Shown here: piece after piece, positions 10,088 through 24,425 of the stretch
How the letters are laid out: every line of letters starts with the position of its first letter
Numbering within the stretch: the stretch's first letter is position 1
NCBI RefSeq assembly: GCF_907164915.1
Contig: NC_061866.1
Coordinates: forward strand, 43,340,320 to 43,404,319
DNA: 64,000 nt
Source: Impatiens glandulifera
Lineage: Eukaryota; Streptophyta; Magnoliopsida; Ericales; Balsaminaceae
Direction of reading: 5' to 3'
The notes under the pieces: generated by a model
Seen by the model: the letters and a program-made list of their open reading frames with translations, nothing else
Databases searched by the model: none
Told to the model about the DNA's origin: nothing
Translations under genes and position numbers: made by a program

Positions 10088-10356
10088 GTTGTGGCTACAT
10101 ACATCACACCAACAACCACAGTGGAGATGAGAGAAGTATCGCCACAAAACCCAATTATTTTGAAAAAGATTAGAGCATAAAATATAATGACATTAACTTC
10201 GACAGGCTTTGAATATTGAGACGAGGATGGACGTTATCAAGTGAGGTCAATGCTAGTGCTGCAACATATTTTCCACACCTTTCTCGCCTGCTCAATAGAT
10301 GCCATGAGATTATTACATTACTAATCTACAGCCTTGCCCTTAATCGGTAGAACATG

Positions 10357-10968
10357 TGTTAGAAAAAAATAGATCTATATGGATACGACAGGAAAAATAA
10401 AGTTCCACAAACGATTGTATCTAAATGAACATGTTGAAAACTTATCGAGATAAAGTTGAGTCGTGTTGGGCACTGTTCTTAGAGAGATTTCGCCTCCTCT
10501 AGTAGATTACTCGTGCGGTAGGATGTTAGTGACGCTCCCTCTCAAGATTCAACAACTCTTCCAGTTAATGCCGCAATTTGCTTAACGAGGCTTATAGGAT
10601 AATAGCTTTGGATGCTCTCGAGAATGTGGATTGTTCTTTTTGAAAAAGTATATCTATAATCTTTTTCTACCTCTAGTATATATAGATATATAAAAATATA
10701 CTGACAAAACGTTTCAATAATTGATCACATTATTGCAAATCAATCACACAAACTAAGAGATGAGTAACGATAATTAAATATCTTAATTGATCACAATTAA
10801 TTCAAAATCAATCACACAAATTAAGAGACTAGTAACGGTAATGAAGATTTGATTTTGGCTGTTAATATACGTAAATCTTTAATTTGAACGTTATAATTAT
10901 TTCCATAATTTAGGATGATTAAAATTAAAATATAATTAGAAATAACTATTATTAATATTTATCCAACA
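10357..10968 (-). repeat. 3' LTR of the U1 Copia element
   Basis: 612 bp. On the plus strand it begins TGTTAG and ends ATCCAACA. It matches 15773-16416 and the U3 LTR 42026-42646. LTR divergence includes indels and microsatellite length. Confidence 0.88.
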
Positions 10969-11506
10969 ATCCCCCATATTTCAAAATTATTAAAAAAATA
11001 TTTTTCTCGAGAGCGCAAAAATTTAATGCATCAGTGCTAGTGTCTTTTAGACTATGGAAACTAATACTTAGAAAAATAAGTAAAGACTCACAGAATGTCG
11101 GTTAGATTAGAACCTCTATGAACCTCATTTCAGACGTGAATCAGTGAACTTATTTGTCACATTAATTTCTCTTCCAAAGTTATCCGTCGTGGTGTGACAC
11201 ATTTTGGCCTTGCGTCGATCCTGCATCTCGTGAGAGCTCTAGAAAGGCTGTCTAACTTTCATAGAAGCGGTCCACCTCTATTCTCACATAAGTGAAATCT
11301 ATCAAGTGTGTACTGCAGTTAAACACACCACTCACGCATGAGCTATAGATTCATTAAGAGTTTAGACTCATCCTCTTCCATTACAGTACTCACTATCTTA
11401 AACCATATGGATGGATTGCTTATAAATATTTGGGATAGTGTCTCACAAACTGACAATGACTTGGTCTTACCCATATGAACCTACAATATGTGAAATAATT
11501 CACGTA

Positions 11507-14500
11507 CTAGGTTGGGTTACTATCATTCTGAGTTTCGTTTGTAGACATTAATCCCATCTCCCTCGATGTATTTCTCACTAGCCTCGAGCTTAGTGGTTTG
11601 GTCAGAGGATCCGTCAAATTCATCTCTGACCTTACAAAGTTTAGTGATATCACTCCATGTTTAATCAGTTGTTTCACTGAACAATGTCGCACCCGCATGT
11701 GTCGACTTTTTCCATTATAATTATCATTATTGGCTCTACCAATGGCTGCTTTGCAATCACAATGTATCGATATAGAAGACATGGGCTTTTTCCATAAAGG
11801 GATATCTGCTAAGAGATTTCTAAGCCACTTAGCCTCAATACCTGCCAAATCGAGAGCAATAAACTTTTACTCCATTGTAGAACGTGCTATACAAGTCTAC
11901 TTTGCTGATTTCCAAGAGACAAACACATTTTCCTATAGTAAATATGAATCCACTTGTAGACTTAATCTCATCTTGAATCAGAAATCCAGTTAGCATCACA
12001 ATAACCCTCAAGTACGGTTGGAAAATCACAATAGTATATACCAAAATCTATAGTTCTTAAAATTCTATTCAGTGCAATCCAATGATCTTTATTAGGATTC
12101 TGAGTGTATCTACTCAATCTATTAACTACATATGCAATATCTGGTCTCGAACAATTCATCATATACATGAGACTCCCAATTATTTTAGCATAATCAGATT
12201 GATAAACATTATTTCCAGTATGTTTCTTTAAGTGTAAATTAGAGTCATAAGGAGTAGGGGTGTCAAAAATGAACTCGACCCGCCAACCCGACACGAGTCG
12301 ACCCGGAGAATATTAGGTTAGGGTTTTCGGGTTTTAATCATTTCAGGTCAGACCCAAAATATAACCTGCAAAAGAAAATTGGGTTGGATTGGGTTCGGGT
12401 CAACCCGGTTGACCTGAATTAAAAAATCAGGTCACACATCAACCCGAACCCACCTAATATATTAATAAAAAAATAACTTGCCTACCTTACAAAAAAACCC
12501 TAACCCTAACGGGTCTAACCCATATCCTTAATTTCTATTCTTTTTCTTCCTTCTTTCTTCTCATTATTCCTTTCTTCCATCTTTCTCACTTCTCTTCAAT
12601 ATACATCCTTCTCTAATTTTCATCTTTTTTAATGTCTTGAACTCCGCTAGTATCCAGCAATAAAATGAGTTCACAAATTAATCTTGATCTTGAGGAGGGT
12701 AGTGTGGAGGGTTCACCTATGACAAATTTAGATGCAAATAAAGAAACGTGCATTGATTCCCAAGATCAAGCCTCCAAAATTGGTATCATAATTTCGTTGT
12801 GTAATATTATTTGTGAAAATTTGAATTTTCTAAACATAATTATTATGTTTATGCCAATTTTATTATTTTGTATTAAATTAAAGTATTATTATTAAGCAAA
12901 AACTTATTTCGGGCTAGTCGGGTTAGTTGGGTTGGTCGGGTTGGTCTGGGTTCGGGTTCGGGTTGTTGTTTTCAGGTTGGTTCAGGTTCGGGTCGGGTTC
13001 GGGTTGAAAATTTTGTTATAATGCACCTCCTTCAACCCGGCTCGAACCCACCCGACTCACTTGAATTGACACCCCTAATAAGGAGTACAAACAACTTTGG
13101 AATCATACATCTCAAACTTTTTCAATAAATTTTTCAACAAAATGTTCTTGAGATAATTTATATCCTTTGTCTAATTTTGCAAGCTTTATTCCTAATATCA
13201 TATTAGCTTCACCCGAGTCTTTCATTTCAAAATTAGAACACAAATAGTGTTTTGTCTCAATTATTTTTTCTATGTTAGTACCAAAAATAAGCATTTCATC
13301 TACATAAAGACATATGATAACACCCACACATATTTTCATCAAATTTATAATAAATACATTTTTCAACTTGGTTAATCTTATAACCACCATTATCATTGTC
13401 TTGTTAAATTTCTCATGTCATTGTTTAGGTGCTAGTTTAAGACCATATAATGATTTTATTAGTTTACAAACTTTATTTCAGTTTCATGTACTATAAAACC
13501 ATCAGGTTGTTCCATATAGATTTCTTCATCTAAATCACCATTAAGAAAATCTGTTTTTACATCCATTTGATGTATTATCATCATTTTAAAAATTGAAGCA
13601 AGTGCTATCAGAACTCTAATTGAGGTTATTCTAGCAACAGGGGAATATGTGTCAAAGTAATCTATGTCTTTCTTTTGTCTATAACCTTTAGCTACCAGTC
13701 TAGCTTTGTGTTTCTCAATTGATCCATCTAATTTTAATTTTTTTTAAATATCCATTTACAACCTATTGGTTTAATTCCAGTAGGTAAGTCTACTATTTCC
13801 CAAGTATGATTCATCATTATTGAATTAATCTCATTATCTATAGCTTCTTTTCATAGTGCACCATCAGACGAAGAAATAGCTTCATTATAAGTTAATGGGT
13901 CTCCGTCAACTAGAAACATATAATAATCATCTCCTAGGTTATTTTCCTTTCTTATTCTCTTACTCCTCCTCATTTCAATTACATCAATATTTTCTAAAGT
14001 ATCAACATCAACCTCAATCTCACTATTATTTTCATAATTAATTGAAGAAGGTGATTTACTAATCGACAATTTCAAAGGAAATACATCTTCAAAAAATTCA
14101 GCATTTTTAGATTCAAATATTATATTTATATTTAAGAGATCACTTTTTAACACCAAAAATCTATATGCTGCACTATTTTTAGCATAACCAATAAACATAC
14201 AATCACATGTCATAGATCCTATTTTCTCTTTTTAATATCAGGTAAGAGAACTTTAGCTAAACATCCCCACACTCTTAGATATTTTAAATTAGGTAATCTA
14301 TCCTCCCAAATTTCAAATGGAGTTTTTCACGTTTTTTTTAATATAACTCTGTTTTGTATAAAACATGCTGACAAAATAGCTTCACCCCACAAATTTGAAG
14401 GAACACCCGAACTTATAAGCATAACATTCATCATTTCCTTTAATGTCCTATTTTTTCGTTTCAACTATCCCATTAGATTCTGGTGAATATTGTGGAGTTA

Positions 14501-15720
14501 CCTCGTGTATAATGCCATGTTGTTCACAAAATTCACTAAAGGATTTAGAGTCATATTCTCCACCTCTATCTTTTAATGGTTATATTTTATAATTTTCCTT
14601 CAGTCTCATCTTTATTTCTTAAAAGATACAGGTATGTATATCTAGACTTGTTGTCTATAAATGTTACATAATATCCTTTTTCCGCCTCTAGTCATGTTAG
14701 ATTTCATATCTCCCAAGTCTGAGTGTATAAGACTTAATAGTTCACTTTCTCTATTGTTAATTATTTACATGGTTTCTTTGTACTCTTAGCTTCTACGCAC
14801 AACATGACATTTTTCATTTTTATTAATTGATACATCATGTAAAATATTCTAACTCTTTCATTTTCTGAATATAACTATAATTTAAATGTCATAATCTAAC
14901 ATGCCATAAATTAAACGAGTCAATCATATAAGCAGAAGAAGATGCATTACTATTAATACCTTCAAGAACATTTAATAAAAACAGACCATTAGCAAAATAA
15001 CTTTTGCCTACGAAAATATTATTTTTCGTAAGTGTTAGTATGTCTGAATCAAAAGTGCTCTTCACTCCAGCCTTCCCCAAGACAGAAACTGACACAAGAT
15101 TTGAGCGAATCTCGGGCACATGAAGAACATTAGTCAATGAGAGGATTTTACCGGAGGTGAGTTTCAGATTCACATTCCTTTTCCACAAACATTAATTCTT
15201 CTTGAGAATGCAATAAAGACTTGTTCCTCTCCTTCCCCTACCTTAGTGTAGGAGTAAAAAGCATTTCTGTTAGCACATATATGCCTGGTAGCACCAGAGT
15301 TTACCACCCATGACTTTTCTTCTGCCACAAGATTTATTTCAGAGACAACCGTAACTATCACATCATCTGTCTCAACTAGATTTGCTCTAGGAGCAGGTCT
15401 GATGTCTCTCTTCTTGTGCTTGCAATTAACTGCATGGTGACCAAATTTTCCATAAACAAAACAGTTACCTTTCTTTTTCTCTATATGATGATGAGTTCGC
15501 ACTGCCCTTTCATAATATTTTTCGTTTGATCCAGTTGGCTGCTTTCTATTCGTCCAACGATAGGGACGGTTATGATGGAATGAACGAGAGTTGATGTTAC
15601 CACATTGATCTTGCACTAGGTTGGCTTATGTTGTTAGTTCCTTTGCTTTCTCCGCTTTATCTTGATGTTTATTTTTCTCCTCAATACGAGTGATTTCAGG
15701 AAAAAATTTAGTAGCAGAAA
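11507..15720 (-). pseudogene. Copia gag-pol remnant, interrupted
   Basis: Reading from 15720 leftwards. The gag C-terminus has a zinc knuckle with its second Cys replaced by Tyr (CFVYGKFGHHAVNC). The protease motif is NSGATRH, where Copia usually has D-S/T-G. GAG-pre-integrase is at 15188-14889 (NVLHVPEIRSNLVSV). Integrase and connector pieces are at 14888-13851. RT at 13396-13112 has YVDEML instead of YVDDML. The RT end and RNase H are at 12294-11507 (KSRHMRVRH, DPLTKPL). Several frameshifts and stops, the altered active-site residues and the hAT insertion at 12255-13077 make it inactive. Confidence 0.88.
12255..13077. mobile_element. hAT-type element nested in Copia (823 bp)
   Basis: A perfect 12-bp terminal inverted repeat, TAGGGGTGTCAA (12255-12266 and the complement at 13066-13077), is flanked by a perfect 8-bp duplication ATAAGGAG (12247-12254, 13078-13085). 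Subterminal regions are rich in GGGTTCGGGTT-type repeats. A 76-codon open frame (12665-12895) starts MSSQINLDLEEGSVEGSP and may be the N-terminus of a lost transposase. The left part is also present in U3 (43727-43890), so the insertion predates that duplication. Confidence 0.9.
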
Positions 15721-15772
15721 GAAAGCCGTATCCATTTTATTTTATTTTTAAAATTTTCAATCTCTCTAAGAT

Positions 15773-16092
15773 TGTTAGAAAAAAATAGATCTGTATGGAT
15801 ACGACAAGAAAAAATAAAGTTCTACAACGATTGTATCTAATGAACATGTATGAAAACTTATCGAGATAAAGTTGAGGCGTGATGGGCACTGTCCTTAGAG
15901 AGATTTCGCCTCCTCAAGTAGATTACTCGTTGCGGTAGGATGTTAGTGACGCTCCCTCTCAGGATTCAACAACTCTTCCCGTTAATGTCGCAATCTCCTT
16001 AACGAGGCTTAGAGGATAATAGCTTTGAATGCTCTCGAGAATGTGGATTGTTCTTTTTGAAAAAGTATATCTATAATCTTTTTTTACCTCTA

Positions 16093-16131
<39 letters not shown>

Positions 16132-16416
16132 TATAAAAATATACTGACAAAACGTTTTCAATAATTGATCACAATTATTGCAAATCAATCACACAAATTA
16201 GAGATTAGTAATAGTAATTAAATATCTTAATTGATCACAATTAATTCAAAATCAATCCCACAAATTAAGAGACTAGTAACAGTAATTGAAGATTTGATTT
16301 TGGCTGTTAATATACGTAAATTTTTAATTTGAACGTTGTAAATTAATTCTATAACTTAGGATGATTAAAATTAAAATATTAATTTAGAAATAACTATTAT
16401 TAATATTTTTCCAACA
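15773..16416 (-). repeat. 5' LTR of the U1 Copia element
   Basis: 644 bp, the partner of 10357-10968. It is longer mainly because of an AT microsatellite at about 16092-16127. It lies upstream of gag on the minus strand and would hold the element promoter. Confidence 0.88.
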
Positions 16417-17201
16417 ACAAGACCTTAGCCTTGTCTAATTTACACGTTCAATCATAAAAATCATAAAACTTGGTGTTTCAGAAATTAGGAAAGATACGAT
16501 GATAAAGATGAATGCGAGTATTATGGCACCGCTAAGACGGTAAAACCACTAAATCAAATATAATTTTTCTTCAGTAAAAATAATAGAGAATTATGCAATG
16601 AGTTAGGTCAACACGAACTAGTACGATCCTACATGATATTAGTATTGACCCCGTATATCAACCGTTTTTCTAGTTGTTAGTATTACACGCTCAATACCAA
16701 CCAGTGAAAAAATGGTTGTTATTTTCCGTTGTTAATACCATATTTTTTTACTAGTGTTAGTAATTTGATACCAATAAATTATTAGTTGAATTATTTTTTC
16801 AAGAAATTTAATTAAATACGATGGTTCATGTGATTTTTAGCTCAAATATTTAAATGATTTTTAAGTGACTCGGAGATATAGTAGATGATAAACTGTAATA
16901 GAAAAATGGAGAAAATTTATAATGAATTAGATAGTGTCTTTCAAATATTTCTAATGAATTAGTCAGTAACTTTCAATTTGTAATATAACATAACTCACAA
17001 TAAATCATTGTTAAGTAATTTTTTTTTTGTAAATCAATAATTAGTTATTTATTAAGTGGTTTTTACTAAAGCTTTTAAATGGAATGGATGTAAAAATTAT
17101 ATTAATATTTATAAAAAAAAATTATAATTTGGCAAATGTTATTGGAAAGAAAATATTATTGGTATAAGAGGTTAAAATAATATATTTTATTTCGTAACCA
17201 A
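16417..17201. repeat. PPR 3'-flank distal segment, U2
   Basis: AT-rich, without genes. Homologous to 24426-25180 (U3) and 46461-47960 (U5). It includes a CACTA-type end at 16600-16756. It stops abruptly at about 17185-17202, where it joins PPR leader sequence. Confidence 0.65.
16600..16756 (-). mobile_element. CACTA-type transposon end remnant, U2
   Basis: On the minus strand it begins CACTAGTAAAAAAATATGG and contains several copies of AACCGTTTTT or its complement, the subterminal repeat pattern of En/Spm-like elements. The opposite end was not found. Related remnants are at 24590-24722, 45480-45627, 46895-47057 and 47320-47471. Confidence 0.5.
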
Positions 17202-18206
17202 ACCAAACCCTAGCCAGGCATTTCTCCAAATATTCCTGAAATCTTAACAGTCTTTGTTAACTTGCTCCTCTCTCTTTTTCATTCGAGCTAAAATTGTTCA
17301 CTTTCTTTTCACAGTGTTTTTTTTAACCTTAAGTTACTATATAATGTCCTAGTTAAATTCAACGGACAAAATAAATATTTTATATTATTTGATCTTATTA
17401 TAAACTTAATTTATTTTTATTCAGAAACCAAATTATATGATAATCTTTAGTTTGGTAATACGATTATCTTTTCATTTCTCCCTAGATGTCTGAATTTAAG
17501 TATTTTCACCGTCGAGAAAATATATTCTATATGTATATATCATCTTTAACGATGATTTAACGATGATGTTAATTTGAAAGTTTGAGTAATTTGTTAGATG
17601 GTACACCTCAATTTGTAAAAAAAAATCATGTAACATGTTATAAGTGATATAATTGATGGTTTAAGCAACCTAAGAGTCTCGTTATTTTTACTCTTGTTAA
17701 AAAGTTTTTACGCTAAAATTTAGGTGTCTTTATATTTTGTTGAATGTTTAGTTGATTGCATATTGATAGATTTATAAACGTTACACTAAATAAAAATATT
17801 CATTTATGCATTACTTTATGTGATTCTTTTTTATCAATAATTGGTATTAGAGTATAATTTGGTGCCCTATTTATACTAATGGAGAGAGTAATACTAGTAT
17901 AATGATTATTTTTTATGACTCTAATCATGTGTGGAAAAGAAAATGAAAATTCTGTATAATGTCTAGTTAAATCCAACGGATAAAATAAATGACTTGTTTT
18001 ATATTTTTTGATCTTATTGTAAACTTAATTTTTTTAGTCAGAAACCAATTATATGATAATCTTTATTTTGGTATTACGATCACCTTTTCATTTCTCCCTA
18101 ATTTCTCTATAGATACCTGAATTTAAGTACCATATTTAACGGTGATATTTTGAAAATGTGTAATTTGTTAGATGGTACATCTCATTTTGTAAACAAATAA
18201 TGCAAC
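17202..18206. repeat. PPR leader scar and upstream segment without a gene, U2
   Basis: The first 90 bases match the PPR leader from ACCAAACCCTAGCCAGGC onward (compare 34671), but no PPR coding sequence lies to the left. The upstream segment follows and is itself partly duplicated: 17330-17600 and 17950-18200 are similar (both start near TATAATGTC and continue with GACAAAATAAAT or GATAAAATAAAT). The deletion removed the coding region and most of the 5' leader. Confidence 0.75.
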
Positions 18207-19053
18207 CAGTACCATTGGCGGACCCATAAATGTTTTCTCAGGAGGAGGTGAAATACATAGTAACGTAGCATTTTTTTGGCGATCAAATAAATATATTTTT
18301 AATTAAAATTTTACTTGGTAATTACATAAAAATACTAACAAGCACAATTACTAAATTATTCTTGTCCATGAGTCAGATACAAAAGAAGACAAAATCTCTT
18401 TATTACGTTGACTATACCAATCAATCAATTCAAAAAAATTACCTTTATTTGATGACCTACTTAACTCATCATGTCCTCAAAAAGGTAATCCATGTCTCAA
18501 TAGAAAGCGTGTTACATCAAACATTGTTGTTAAACGGGTGCGATAATTTATTTCTATATCACGACCATGTGTACGTAAAACATTTCTCACGCTATGTCTT
18601 TGATCTTGAAATGATTCAAATTGAATTTAGCTTCATTATGACAACTATTTGAAGTTCTCATATGACGATTGAATCTTTCTAATGCCCTTTTCCAATTTTT
18701 ATACTCATCTCCTATAAAGGTATTATCTACGTTTTCTCTATTTAAAGACTTGAAAAAATAACACTAAAAACAAAATAATGCATCTTTTGATATGTTATAT
18801 TCTAACCATGTATATTTGATCAGTAACATTAGACTCATTAATTAATTGATTGAGAAAGCTCAGGCTAGTCATGTGATGTAGAAGTACAAATTCGTTTATA
18901 AAACATCTTCATTATTCTATATTCTACATAAAATAAATAATATTTTACCCTTATATTTATATGAATTGTTATTTTACCCTTATATTTATATAAATTATTA
19001 TTTTAATCTTTATTTTATAAGTAATTTGTATTATTAATTATATTGAAATTAAT

Positions 19054-19089
<36 letters not shown>

Positions 19090-19304
19090 TAATATAAATG
19101 TAGTTTTAAAATAAATAATAATATTATATGATTTGCATTACTTCATATATAATTCTTTATATTTTAACTTATATAAATAAATCTGATTTTACTTTAATAA
19201 AATTATAAAAAAAATATTATTTTATAAAAAGAAGTGTGAAGTTATTATAAAGGAAATGTAAGAGGAAAGTTTTGATCACTTGACCTCCGGAGAAAGCCTT
19301 ATTT

Positions 19305-19392
<88 letters not shown>

Positions 19393-19492
19393 TAAAACTT
19401 TTATCCTGAGCTACAGCTCAACCCAGCCCGCTACGTAGCTCCGCCATTGGTTGAGGGAGGTCTGGGCCCCAAGGCCCCCTGGTAGGTCCGTC
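18207..19492 (-). mobile_element. hAT element, TTF-zinc-finger transposase family, degenerate
   Basis: Inverted relative of the element at 50237-51711. The left end has GGCGGACCC and the right end has GGTAGGTCCG. The flanks ATGCAACC (18200-18207) and ATGCAACA (19493-19500) suggest a decayed 8-bp target duplication. It contains a long AT microsatellite (19310-19386). The minus-strand transposase piece at 18660-18360 corresponds to 51240-51540. The terminal repeats are mutated, so the exact ends are uncertain. Confidence 0.75.
18360..18980 (-). pseudogene. hAT transposase N-terminal fragment, antisense copy
   Basis: Minus-strand sequence parallels the transposase remnant at 50981-51540: the start of a TTF-type zinc finger protein and the beginning of the DUF4371 region. 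Reading is broken by stops. The open frame on the other strand (18362-18652) is a shadow. Confidence 0.6.
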
Positions 19493-20354
19493 ATGCAACA
19501 TATTACATATTATAATCGATGGTTTAAGCCGCCTAAGAGTCTCGTTATTTTTACTTTTGTTAAAAGATTTTTACACTAAAATTTATGTATCTTTATATTC
19601 TGATTAATGATTAGTTTATTGCATAATGATAGATTTATAAATGTCACATTAAATAGAAATATTCATTTATGCATTATTTTATGTGATTCTTTTTTATCAA
19701 TAATTGGTATTATACTAATGGAATGGAGAGATTAATACGAGTATAATGATTATTTTTTAATGACTCTAATCATGTGTGTAAAATAAAAATAAAAATTCTA
19801 CTTTATATCTAATATTATTATATATCTGTGCTTGCTAGTGAAAATAAGAAGATAGAACTGGTGAGAAATGAATGGTGGATAAATATGTTTTTAACTATGT
19901 CAGTGAAAAGATGAATGTGAATGGTTTATAGCGCAAATTTGAAGAGTTATATATACTCGTAAGAATTGCAACAATAAATTGTTTACAATCAAGTAGATGA
20001 TAAGATTGATGTAACAAGATAAAAAAACTTATATCCGATCATTTGAATACGATTAACAAATCATTAATCAATTTGCTGAAATGAGTATCAAATTTGATGA
20101 TAAAGGGTAAGGATTATGACTATTTGGTACACTTTTGAACTTATGAGATGGATGACATTAATTACTCATTTATCCTTTATTTTTACTTATATTTTAATTA
20201 AAGTTATTTTTCGTTAATAATTAAAACATTATTAACATACAAAGTTAATAAATTACAATATAAAAGTGAGCATTCAATCAATCTAAATCAAATTGACTTA
20301 TTAGCTAATAAACATAGAGAGCTTTGTCTATCATTTTGTAAATACTTGTTTTTT
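19493..20354. repeat. Upstream-segment and 3'-flank mosaic, U2
   Basis: 19500-20050 continues the PPR-upstream segment interrupted by the hAT element. 20150-20340 matches the PPR 3' flank (compare 25680-25870 and 31240-31315). No gene is present. The juxtaposition indicates a further rearrangement within U2. Confidence 0.6.
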
Positions 20355-22215
<1,861 letters not shown>

Positions 22216-22600
22216 AGTCCCTAAAAGACCGATGTTCTTGATCCTGGGTGCGATTTCCATCGGTCGGGCTACTAAAACCCTCGGTCCTAGGTTAGAACTC
22301 CTCGGTCAAGTTGCGGGAATCATTTGTCAGGATGCTGAAGACCCTCGGTCGGATGTAGGAGTCATCGGTCCTGGGTGTAGAAGGCTCTTGCTCAATCCTC
22401 GGTCCTGAGTTAGTCCTGGGATAACTTTCAGCGGTCCTGGGTATGAAGAACATTCGGTCATGGGTTAGTGTTGGGCTAACTTTTGTCGGTCTTAAGTGCG
22501 AAGAATACTCGGTATTGGGTTAGCCTTGGGCTAACTTTTATCAGTTTTGGGTGCGAAGGATTCTTGGTTCTAGCTAGACCCGGGCTAAGTTTTTGAGTCC
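22216..22600. repeat. Degenerate minisatellite, CGGTCCTGGGT type, U2
   Basis: Imperfect repeats built on CTCGGTCCTGGGT and TTAGCCTTGGGCTAACTTT, spacing about 30-60 bases. Also present in U3 at 39290-39715 and absent from U1. GC content is higher than in the flanks. No coding function recognised. Confidence 0.7.
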
Positions 22601-24425
22601 TCAAGAACATCAAACTACATGTTTGATGATTTCATTTGAGACCCGAATTTCTTTGATCCAAGGGCATGAGAAGCTTCCTATAACTCCTTAGAACATCATC
22701 CTGATGTGTCATTCGATTGGGATGAGGTTTTATTCAACCCAAATAGTTTTGTAAAAAAATGGGTTTCTAGTTTTTAAGCTTTATTAAAACATGAGGAGGT
22801 TGTTAATAGCTTCATTATACTTCATATGATTGAATGAAACCAAAACATGAACATTATCGTTCATTTTGACCAATTCAAGAACTAATATCTTTTGATCGGG
22901 ATGAATTGAAACAGATCCAAATAGGTTCCCAACATATTTAGAAACGTGATTAAAATCTTTATGGGTTGTTGTTTCTTAACAATAACTCAATAACATAAAA
23001 CCCTATTTTGAAAATTTTCAAAATCAAATCTCGGGGTTTTCGATTTAAGATGATTGATCTGGTTTACTTCAACATAAAGCTTACAAATGATCTTAGAATT
23101 GTTTTACAATCAAAAAATTGGATAATAAGACAGTATATAAAATAGACAAAACTGAAATATAAAAATTTCAATTCAAATTGGTAATGGGAATTATAGTGTG
23201 ATTAAAAGTTTATTGTGTGTTTGAGAAAACTCCTTAACTCTTATGGAAGCTTTCTAAATACCTGAATCAGCACCTTACATCCTTACACGAAAATTCCGAA
23301 TTTTCAGAGAATCTTTAAGAGCTTCAATGGAAAAATTATCTTCGGGGGTGATTGAGGGATTGAGAGTGAATCTCTTGCCTCCGGTTTGCTCAGGGAAGGC
23401 TATTTATAGCCTCCGTCTCCCAAGGTCGGTTCATCGACCAAGTGGGTTTGATTAAGTCAAATCACAATTGATGGCGTTTTGGCTGTTCTTTGGTCAGTTG
23501 CATGTATAGGCCGTGATGATGCACATAGTCCTAGGTATATGGGAAATGATCACCAGAGTAGGGTGATCATTTCACATTTTGAACGAAGTCAAAAAGTGGA
23601 GAAACGAAAAAGTTCTATCTTTGAAAAATCGAAGATGGTTGTAAATGTTTATTTGTTTGTTGTTGCGAGGAAGACAAAGACTTAGGGTGAAACAACGTCG
23701 TTTCAAGCTTCCCCGTTTAAGCGTAAAGGGAGGGCCAAAACGAAGTCGTTTTGGGCGCACGCGTGGACGGTGGGTGTTCCATTCGCGTTTCAACAGCGCT
23801 CGGGCGTTCCGTCTGCGTTGGAAAAGACGGTGTTGGAGCGCTCGTTTGGTGATCCGCTGCTTCGCAAACATGTCTTCCTCCATTACAATGGGTGACGCGG
23901 TGTGTTCCCGAGCGTTGGATGATGATCCAACGCTCATTCTAAGGTTGTGACTTTTGCTGCATCGGTTCTTTCGAATTTTGGCCACACATGATCACATGCA
24001 ATTTTCAGCCTTGGAGCTTGATTAAAATTAGTTTTTGTAATCCATTTTTGCTCTATTTTCAACCGACAAAATATTTTTAATATATGACATTAATTTTGCC
24101 AAATAATTATATTTTTGGGGTTTATTAAATAATTGATTTGGGATAAGAGGGATACAACACTTATCATAAATTATTTATTTTAATCCTCTTGATTTTCTTA
24201 AAATTAATTTGAAATAAAATGATTATAACATTTGTCTTAAATCATTTTATTTATTTTCTTGGCATTATCTTAATTAATTGGAATTTAATTATCACAATAA
24301 TTAATTCAAATAATTATTTAATCCTGTTTTGGCCTTGTTTTTAATTATTTTTATTTTATTTATTCAAAATAATAATTTGAAATTTATAAATTGGATAGGT
24401 AAAATTTTAGTGCTAACAAATATAA
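22600..24425. repeat. Dispersed module M, U2 copy
   Basis: The longest version of the module. It has a single CTATCTTTGAAAAATCGAAG copy where U1 and U3 have two. At 23910-23935 lies a perfect 11-bp hairpin (GAGCGTTGGAT...ATCCAACGCTC). The GC-richer core (23640-23960) gives open frames of 101 and 137 aa on opposite strands that are not conserved in the other copies. Confidence 0.6.

Larger units (their letters stand above)
10357..16416 (-). mobile_element. Ty1/Copia LTR retrotransposon, degenerate, with nested hAT
   Basis: Two LTRs (10357-10968 and 15773-16416), each TG...CA on this strand, bound the element. Coding order gag-protease-integrase-RT-RNase H on the minus strand marks it as Copia. 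A purine-rich tract (GGGGGAT on the minus strand) abuts the 3' LTR at 10969. The flanks ACATG (10352-10356) and ACAAG (16417-16421) fit a 5-bp target duplication with one change. U4 has an empty site (46440-46475). Most of gag is missing, and no convincing tRNA-Met primer-binding site was seen inside the right LTR. Confidence 0.9.

Noticed and set aside
15959..16150. 63-aa frame with IYIYIYIY
   Set aside because: Translation of the AT microsatellite in the Copia LTR. The same applies to 20808-21008.
18362..18652. 96-aa plus frame, and its mirror at 51271-51534
   Set aside because: Antisense of the hAT transposase fragment.
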